A stretch of DNA of 64,000 nt from Pseudisothecium myosuroides (taxonomy: Eukaryota > Streptophyta > Bryopsida > Hypnales > Lembophyllaceae). A program made the position numbers and the translations under genes. The stretch spans positions 5,890,001 through 5,954,000 of the forward strand of contig OX637296.1 in NCBI GenBank assembly GCA_951799445.1. The letters are read 5' to 3'. Each line of letters starts with the position of its first letter. Positions within the stretch are counted from its first letter, which is position 1. Positions 57,501 to 64,000 of the stretch are shown one piece after another. Below the pieces are notes generated by a model, which saw nothing but the letters and a program-made list of their open reading frames with translations, did not search any database and was not told the origin of the DNA.

Positions 57501-60026
57501 TCTCCTTTTACGTTGTTATTTCAGTTATTCTAGGTTACTTTGAAAACCAACAGTTCAAAAACCAGCAGTCAAGGAACAATAGTTTAAGAAACAACAGTCG
57601 GACCAGTAGTTTGAGAACCAACAGTCAAGAATGAGCAGGTCTGGTTACCGCGACGTGGGAAGAAGGGGTGACAGGGCACGTCACTCAGCAAGGAGGGGTT
57701 CTGACCAACCGTGCCTAGCCACGTGGCACCACGGCGACTGGCTAGATTTTCAGTTCGTGGTTCTCCGTTTGGATTCTCCGTTTGGGACTCTCAGTTGTGG
57801 TGTTTTCAACCAGGGCTCTAGATCAAAAATCATTTAAAAAACCAACAAATTGAAGTTGACAATTGCTAAGCCACACCTAAAATTTTTGGTTTTTATCTAA
57901 ATCTTGGCATGCAATTCTTCCAACAAAGCTCTCCTTGAGCTCAAATATACAAGTCTCTCACTTCAACATCTGAACTCCAACAATCCAAAGAATGAGAATG
58001 AATTGGAAGTGGAGAAAGAAGAAAAAGAAAGGTTGGAGGCCTTAGGAAGGAATGTAAGCAATAAATTATCATTTAGGTGAAAATCTTACTATTCACTTGA
58101 GATTTGTTTTTAGTTCTTGATTCCTTCTACTATTCATCAAATTGTTTGTTGTCATTAATTGCGATTCCAATTGAAATTAGTTGGATGTCACTTTAACTAC
58201 TTTTGGACTATTAAATGAATTCTGGACAATGCACCTCAAGATCTCCAGATGATTATCTCTCGATATTGATTCTGGACTTTCAAAAGTCCAGAAGTAGTTA
58301 AATGTGGCATTTGATCAAATGTTTGTTAAGTTTTGATTTATTAGGCCTAATAAGCCAAATAGATAAAAACAAAACCATACAAATATCTTTAGAATGATAG
58401 GGTCAAAACCCATAAAGAATTGAATGAAGAATAATTTAACTATTCATTAGAATTAAGCAATTTAACAAAATTCTAGTATTTGAATTAATTCAAAAATTGA
58501 AGGAATTAAGAAAGCAAGTGGGAATAAGGCTTTGAAAACTCATTTCATTTAGAACCCATTAGAAAGATCTAGTAGTCAAATTAGTTCCTCAAATTCAAGA
58601 GAATTGATTAAAATATTTCATAATTAAAAAACCTTTGTAGGAATTAGTCTAGGAGAATTAGGAAAGGAGGACTTTTCAAAAGATTTTAAAAATTCAAGTC
58701 TTCATCAATTAGGGCAAGTGAAACATACACATGATGGAGGGTGACGGTTATCACAAGACAATCATGCTTGTCGTATGTGACAACGCAACCGTGACAGCCA
58801 TTGATACCGAGGTATGTTAGTTTACCCAATTCTTTTTGAATTTTGAATTTACCTAGAATTAGAAATAGGAAGTTAGAAATTAACTCTTAGGTTAGAGTCT
58901 TAGAATTTAATTTAGAATTTAGAATACAGTAGGTAATTTTTAGAAGATTCTAATAACATCACACTTAAAAAATACAACCAAAAAATAAGAAAGTTACAAA
59001 TGAATGAACATTAGTAGTAAAATTGGATGAGAATTTAGTAATTTAAACCCAAAGGAATCTAAAAAGAATCTAAAAAAGAATTTAAGAATCTAGATAAAAT
59101 TTAGAATTTTTAGGTTAAGGTAGAAATTAATTTGCTCACTTAGATTAAAAATAATTTGTGAATGAAGTTTAGAATTACCAATTAAAGATAAAATTTCATC
59201 CATTAATAAACTTTCACGGAGGAAGTTAGTATTTTGTGTTGGAAAGGTAATTTCTTAATTTTTTACTTAAATATTTAAAAATCCTAAAATAGTAATTTTA
59301 GAAGAATAAATTAGGATTAGGACTAAATAGAGAATAATTAGGGAAACCCTTAGAGAATAATTAAATAATCATTTTAAATTGAAATAAATTAGAGAATCTT
59401 TTAAGGATTCTAAAATATACTTTAAAAATAATTTATTTTTGAAGGATAAAAGCTTGGATGAAGTTTGATCCTAATTTTGGATGAAATCCTTTAGTTGGGT
59501 TAGAATTAGGTTTAGTCTTCAGTAGTTAAAGTAATTGATAAATCAACCCTAGAATTTGGATTAATTTTGAGTTAATTTTCTATTTTAATTTAGTGGATGA
59601 AGTTTTTTAGGTTAGGTTAGAAATCAAATTTCATCCTTTGATATCTTCAACTTGCTTTACCATTTTGAAAAGGAAAAATTGCATTCTACAAATTGGATTA
59701 GAAACAATTTTAGTTTGAATTAGGTTTTGTTTTACTTTCATAATTTGATTTGACTACGAAGGTCTTAACTCTTTTAACAATTAGTGTGTTTTGAAGGTAT
59801 TTAAAATTCATCAAATCAACATAAACAAAATCTCCATTGCTTGAAAGGCATGATTTGGATTAGACTTAAACACCCTTAGGATAAATTAGTCAGAAAAGCC
59901 ACTAGAACCCATTTGCAACTTTCTAGCTCAAGGATAAAGTTGGAAACACTTACACCCATCCCTTTATAGATCAGGGAGTCTACTCTTAAAGCGGCTTTTT
60001 AAAAGCTGATTGCATTTGTGGGGAAG
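54571..60026. other. Intergenic sequence left of the retrotransposon, no confirmed gene
   Basis: Features seen: a two-unit ~75-bp tandem repeat at about 56911-57065 (AATTCCTAATTTTTGGTTAA, TATCATGTGTACCTC); a short-motif repeat AACCAACAGT/AACAATAGT at about 57542-57632 followed by a GC-richer patch to ~57790; and two exon-like stretches, 57930-58050 (an open Glu/Leu/Lys-rich frame ending in GAAT-GTAAGC) and 58724-58812 (open frame ending GAG-GTATGT). These may be remnants of a retroelement or gene. I cannot assign them. Confidence 0.4.
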
Positions 60027-60282
60027 TGTTACGAACCCGTTCGTAACAAGGGAACGGTTGTAACGGTTGGGTTAGTTGGCCTCTCCCTTCCCTTTAATAG
60101 TCAAGTGAGGAGGCTTGTTCCTCACTTGACATTTTGTGTAATGAAGATAATATGATTTTGGATACAATGTGTAAGTCTGATTCTCATTGTCATTATTGTA
60201 ACTTGGTGGTGATTTAGTGTTGGTTTGCTTTGAATGCAATCTAAGTAGAGCATCGACTTCTTGGTCAAGCCGATCCGTAACA
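60027..60282 (+). repeat. Candidate 5' LTR, 256 bp
   Basis: It begins TGTTACG and ends CGTAACA, the inverted TG...CA terminus expected of an LTR. The first 22 bases are a palindrome (TGTTACGAAC/GTTCGTAACA around CC). A perfect 11-bp hairpin (TCAAGTGAGGA/TCCTCACTTGA, 7-base loop) lies at 60101-60129, near the presumed transcription start. The paired LTR is outside the window, so the boundary is provisional. No standard tRNA-Met primer site (TGGTATCAGAGC) follows. Confidence 0.6.
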
Positions 60283-60415
60283 TAATGTCAAGTCATGCAA
60301 AGTCCATGCTCTAATTCGGATTCCCACGTTGAAGGTGCATTGATGGCTTTGGACAACGGCCGTTACCATGAGAGATTTTGTAGGATTATTTAATTCGGAA
60401 CCCTAATCTCCTTCA

Positions 60416-61504
60416 ATGGATCAAGTACCACCGGTGGTCCAACCGGGGGAAGAATTGATGCCGGATGGGATGGGGTCGGAGTGGGCGGCCTTCATCCAAC
60501 AACAAATCCAAAGTGTGTTCCAAGTCACACTTCCTCAGTTGATACAAGAGATTTCGAGTCGAGCAGCGCAAGGACCACGACTGGTGGTCTCTCCCGTCTC
60601 CAATAGCGGAGGGGTGTTAGGAGGGAGGTGTGCGGAATCCAATGTGGAACTCAAAGAATCGAAGGTAGCGGAACCGGAAAATTTTTTTGGAAAGAAAGGA
60701 AATGAAGTTTACCGGTGGTTTGCACAACTCCGTCTTGTATTTCGAGGTAAACCGCGCACTTATAGCTCTGATGCAGATAAGGTAGCTTATGCGCTTTCGT
60801 ATATGACTGGAGCGGCACAAAATTGGGCTATGCCTCTTCTCCAAGCTTTGGACGAGGAGCGTGATCACGAGTTATTGGGCGATTACCAAGCTTTTCGGGA
60901 GTCCGTGATTTCCGTATATGGGGATATTGACCGTCGGAGCAATGCGGAGGATCACATTGAGAAGCTTCGACAAACTGGGTCAGTCGCGAATTATATTTCT
61001 ATGTTTAATGAATGCGCGGCGCTACTCGATTGGAATGAATCCAGTTTGGTAGCTCGCTTTCGTGGAGGACTCAAGGATGAGATTTTGGATTCGGTGGCGA
61101 CGGCGGAGACTCAACCATGCCGGCTACAAGATTGGATGGCAATGTCATCCCGAATCGATGAGAGATTATGGGGTCGGCGTCAAAACCGCCGTTCACCTTT
61201 TGAGACTTCAAGTTTCCGCTCCCCAACAACTTTGCCACGAGATGCACTGGGGAAGGTACAATCTAACTCGAATACCTCCGGGTCGGTGCCGATGGAGCTT
61301 GGAGCGGTGCGTACTCCTTCTACAGCCTTGGCAAAAACGGCGGTGGAACGACAAGAATATCAACGCCAAGGACGTTGTTGGGGTTGCGGTGGAGTAGGTC
61401 ATATTCGATCGCGTTGCCCCACGAATCCCTCAAAGCCCTTGTCGATCTCTACCACCATTGAAGCGGAAGGCACCTCTTCGGGAAAAGAGAAAGCCCGGGA
61501 CTGA
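60416..61504 (+). CDS. gag: Ty3/gypsy Gag polyprotein, 362 aa
   Basis: The structural protein that forms the virus-like particle and binds the element's RNA. The ATG at 60416 is the first in the frame after the leader. The central region (about residues 85-215) is a retrotransposon gag domain, with DADKVAYALSYMTGAAQNWA. A basic linker follows, then VPMELGAVR, a motif seen before the knuckle in chromovirus Gags. The C-terminus has one zinc knuckle CWGCGGVGHIRSRC (CX2CX4HX4C). The frame is intact, ending in TGA. The protease frame lies -1 relative to gag and starts 14 bases after the gag stop, following its own TAG (61516-61518), so no overlap for frameshifting exists in this copy. Confidence 0.93.
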   Translation: MDQVPPVVQPGEELMPDGMGSEWAAFIQQQIQSVFQVTLPQLIQEISSRAAQGPRLVVSPVSNSGGVLGGRCAESNVELKESKVAEPENFFGKKGNEVYRWFAQLRLVFRGKPRTYSSDADKVAYALSYMTGAAQNWAMPLLQALDEERDHELLGDYQAFRESVISVYGDIDRRSNAEDHIEKLRQTGSVANYISMFNECAALLDWNESSLVARFRGGLKDEILDSVATAETQPCRLQDWMAMSSRIDERLWGRRQNRRSPFETSSFRSPTTLPRDALGKVQSNSNTSGSVPMELGAVRTPSTALAKTAVERQEYQRQGRCWGCGGVGHIRSRCPTNPSKPLSISTTIEAEGTSSGKEKARD

Positions 61505-61518
61505 AGGAAAATTTTTAG

Positions 61519-64000
61519 TACCCGGGCACTGTGCAAACTGCCGCTGCCATCATCCACAAGACACCCACGCTGGACGCAACAAGGAAGGTGGGCAATATGG
61601 TGGAGCGGCCTCTTGAGTCGGCCGCTTGGGAGAATTTACAATGGAGTAACATATGGTCGAATACGGATGTCGAGGTTTCGAAGGAGGTAAATTGCGGATT
61701 AGATCCGTTGTGCTTACGTGCCACTATTGACCCTAGTGCACATGTGACGTTGGATGCACAGCTCAATTCCGTCCCAGGTCTCACGTTAGTGGATTCGGAA
61801 GCCACATGAATATTCATGCATCCCAAGTTTGCGGAACAATGTAATGCGGAGCTGCAACTAAAGCCGGTGCCGCGTGAAGTTAGGGTGATTGATGGCCAAA
61901 TGATCAGCTCCGGGCTTATAACCCACAAGGCTATTGTGGAGGTTATCATTGGAGATCATCGTGAAAGATTGGTAGCAGATGTCACGAATACAGGCAAGTA
62001 TCCATGCATTTTAGGCATTCCATGGTTAATCCGTCATGACCCGACTATTCGGTGGTCTCAACGAAGTGTGGTATTTGATTCCCCATATTGTCAGGTTTGG
62101 TGCATGGGACATGAGGTGCAAGGAGAAAAAGGAAATTGCAAAGCTATGGAGTGCCACGGAAGTTCCCAATTCACAAATTCGGAGGAGAATCCATTTGGAG
62201 GAAATTCCTCCAAGGCCGGGCCGGCATCCCAGCCTACCGGACCGGGCACGGCACCAGCGCTGGCCTGCCAGGGCCAGGGCCGGCCCGGCGGCCCAGCCTA
62301 CGGGGCTGGGCGCAGTCCCAGCCACCGTGGGCAACGCCGGGGCTAGCGGGGCCTGGCCAGCTCCCCCGTTTGCCGGGCCGGGCCAGCGGCCAGGGGCTGA
62401 GCTTGGGAGGGCCGGCTTGCCTCTTGCCGGGGCCGGCCCGCCCATGGGCAAAAGGGCCCCCCCAAAGGCGAAACATGAAATGTTTTTTGGGAAAAATATG
62501 GAGGTTTTGGGCACGGGGGATTCCAATCAAGGACGGAATTTTTTGGTGCGAGCTCAAGGACAACATGAGTTGAATTTCAAGGCAGAAAAACAACTTTCAA
62601 AATTAATTGCTCCAAAGCATGCATTGGTTTCTGAGGCAGCTTTTTGTCTTTCGGCAAAGGAGGCAGAAATTTATGCACTCGAGATTTCTGAGGTGGATAC
62701 TCCACTATCTTCTTCTATTCCAGAAGAATATCATGATTTAAAAGCAGCTTTCAGTGAGGTGGCATCCAATGAGTTGCTAGCCCATAGGACTAGCGATATG
62801 AAGATTGAATTTAAAGAAGGACAAGAGCCCCATAACATTGGGTTGCGGCCAATGTCCCCGGTGGAGCTGGAGGAGCTACGGAGGTATTTAGACGAGAATT
62901 TAGGCAAGGGCTGGATTCGAAGATCCAAGTCTCCTGTTTCAGCACCTATTGTATTCGCTCGAAAAAAGGACGGTTCAATTCGGGTTTGTATAGATTACCG
63001 GAATCTCAACAAGGTTACCGTGCGGAACCGCTATCCCCTACCCCTTATCCTAGAGCTCACTGACCGGTTGGTAGGGGCTACGATTTTCTCCAAATTGGAC
63101 ATTCGACAAGCCTATCATCGACTTCGTATGGCTGCGGGCCACGAATTCAAAACGGCTTTTAATACGCGGTACGGATTATTTGAATATTTAGTTATGCCGT
63201 TTGGGTTGACTAATGCCCCTGCACAATTTCAATCGTTAATGCAAGATATTTTTAAGGACCTTTTGGACATATCTGTTGTTATATACTTGGATGACATCTT
63301 AATTTTTTCAAAGAATCTTGAAGAGCATCGGCAAGTGGTAAGGGACATATTACAAAGATTACAGGAACATGGACTATATGCTAAAGAATCCAAATGTCAA
63401 TTCCATCAGCATTCCGTTGAATTTTTGGGAATGATTGTCTCGGCTAAAGGACTTGAAATGTGTCCAGACAAGGTGCAAACTATTAAAGATTGGCCCGTTC
63501 CAACCTCGGTTAAGGAAATTCAAGCCTTCCTTGGATTTGCGAATTTTTACCGCCGGTTCATATGTGATTATTCCAAGATTACCGTTCCTCTCACTATTCT
63601 AACTCAAAAGAACAAACAATTTGAATGGGACCTACAAGCAAGTCAAGCATTCATCGACCTACGATCAAGATTTCTTCAAGCACTGATACTACTCCATCCT
63701 GACTTTGCACGGCCTTTTATAGTTGAAACAGATGCGTCAGACATGGCAACAGGTGCAATTCTTTCGCAGCACGGGGATGACGGTCACTTACATCCGTGTG
63801 CATACAGGAGTTCTAAAATGTCTCCCGCTGAACAGAACTACAACATTTATGACAAAGAACTCCTAAGTATTGTTTTAGCTTTTCAGGATTGGCGGGTGTA
63901 TTTAGAGGGGTCACCTCATCAAGTCCGTGTAATTTCGGATCATAAAAATTTGGAGTACTTTATGACTACGAAGCAATTAAATAGAAGACAAGCTCGATGG
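61519..64000 (+). pseudogene. pol: Ty3/gypsy Pol (protease, RT, RNase H), broken, 3' end beyond the window
   Basis: The aspartic protease lies in one frame from 61519 to about 62110. Its active-site motif reads DSEAT instead of DSGAT and is followed at once by TGA (61807-61809). The same frame resumes with HPKF and includes the conserved LGIPWLIRHDPTI. RT and RNase H lie in another frame, open from 62030 to the last base. The switch falls at about 62030-62210. RT shows DYRNLNKVT, KLDIRQAYHRL, the catalytic YLDD (63284-63295) and FLGFANFYRRF. RNase H shows ETDASD (from 63728) and YDKELLSIVLAF. A GC-rich block (62211-62467) separates protease from RT, without stops in the RT frame. The strongly conserved RT contrasts with the damaged protease, so the damage seems recent. 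Confidence 0.9.
62211..62467. repeat. Very GC-rich degenerate repeat block inside pol
   Basis: About 250 bases consist almost only of G and C in a retroelement of ordinary composition within an AT-rich region. Imperfect internal repeats are visible: CCCAGCCTACCGGACCGGGC and CCCAGCCTACGGGGCTGGGC, plus many GGCCGGGCC/GGCCAGGGCC motifs. In the RT frame it would encode a Pro/Ala/Gly/Arg-rich linker between protease and RT with no stop. Confidence 0.85.

Larger units (their letters stand above)
60027..64000 (+). mobile_element. Ty3/gypsy LTR retrotransposon, 5' portion (runs off the window)
   Basis: The order LTR, leader, gag, protease, reverse transcriptase, RNase H is Ty3/gypsy; integrase and the 3' LTR lie beyond the window. 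RT signatures (DYRNLNKV, YLDDILIFS, FLGFANFYRRF) and the Gag with one CCHC knuckle suit the chromovirus branch, although a chromodomain cannot be seen. The copy is damaged: the protease active site is altered and followed by a stop, and the frame changes before RT. An autonomous role is therefore unlikely for this copy. Confidence 0.93.

Noticed and set aside
60027..60048. A free-standing palindromic regulatory site
   Set aside because: The palindrome begins exactly with TG and its first seven bases are mirrored by CGTAACA at 60276-60282, so it is read as the LTR terminus.
62026..62593. Minus-strand ORFs of 119-166 codons rich in Pro, Ala and Gly
   Set aside because: They lie opposite the pol GC-rich block and arise from its composition.
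1..64000. tRNA, rRNA or snRNA genes
   Set aside because: I looked for T-loop motifs (GGTTCGAATCC types) and conserved rRNA segments on both strands and found no convincing candidate; a covariance-model scan would be the decisive test.

Overview
This is nuclear DNA of a plant (streptophyte). The only intact cellular gene I can support is a 16-exon MUT9-like kinase (MLK/PPK/AEL clade of plant casein kinase 1), whose conserved N-terminus and C-terminal half are plant hallmarks. Introns of about 100-240 bp, an AT-rich repeat-filled background and a Ty3/gypsy element with a zinc-knuckle Gag and chromovirus-like reverse transcriptase would suit a bryophyte or other seed-free plant. The species assignment is only an inference.

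Layout. From 1 to about 42.9 kb the window is AT-rich intergenic DNA built almost entirely of transposon debris and minisatellites. From 42.9 to 50.1 kb lies a GC-richer gene island: a CpG-rich upstream region, the kinase gene on the plus strand (coding 44142-48662, 798 codons by my splice model) and a long 3' region. From 50.1 to 60.0 kb AT-rich intergenic DNA returns. From 60027 to the window end a Ty3/gypsy LTR retrotransposon begins (candidate LTR, gag, damaged protease, RT and RNase H) and runs off the right edge.

The most striking content is a family of non-autonomous DNA transposons of about 900-935 bp. They have ends TTAA-CCCCTAAAG... and ...CTTTAGGGG-TTAA and no coding capacity. I count about 22 full, nested or truncated copies, together roughly a quarter of the window by my own tally. 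Several insertions can be compared with an uninterrupted relative of the target inside this same window, and these show precise insertion at TTAA with duplication of TTAA. That is the signature of the piggyBac superfamily, which is generally regarded as rare in land plants. A second, shorter TTAA family (221-222 bp, two copies) and a possible third share the TTAA-CCC start. TA-flanked mariner-like MITEs (one resembling Arabidopsis Emigrant/pogo), a TTA-flanked Harbinger-like MITE and several minisatellites are interleaved, often nested two or three deep, so relative insertion ages can be read from the sequence.

The kinase gene and its flanks (about 42.9-51.2 kb) hold no copy of the TTAA family. 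No tRNA, rRNA, CRISPR array or bacterial-type operon was found.
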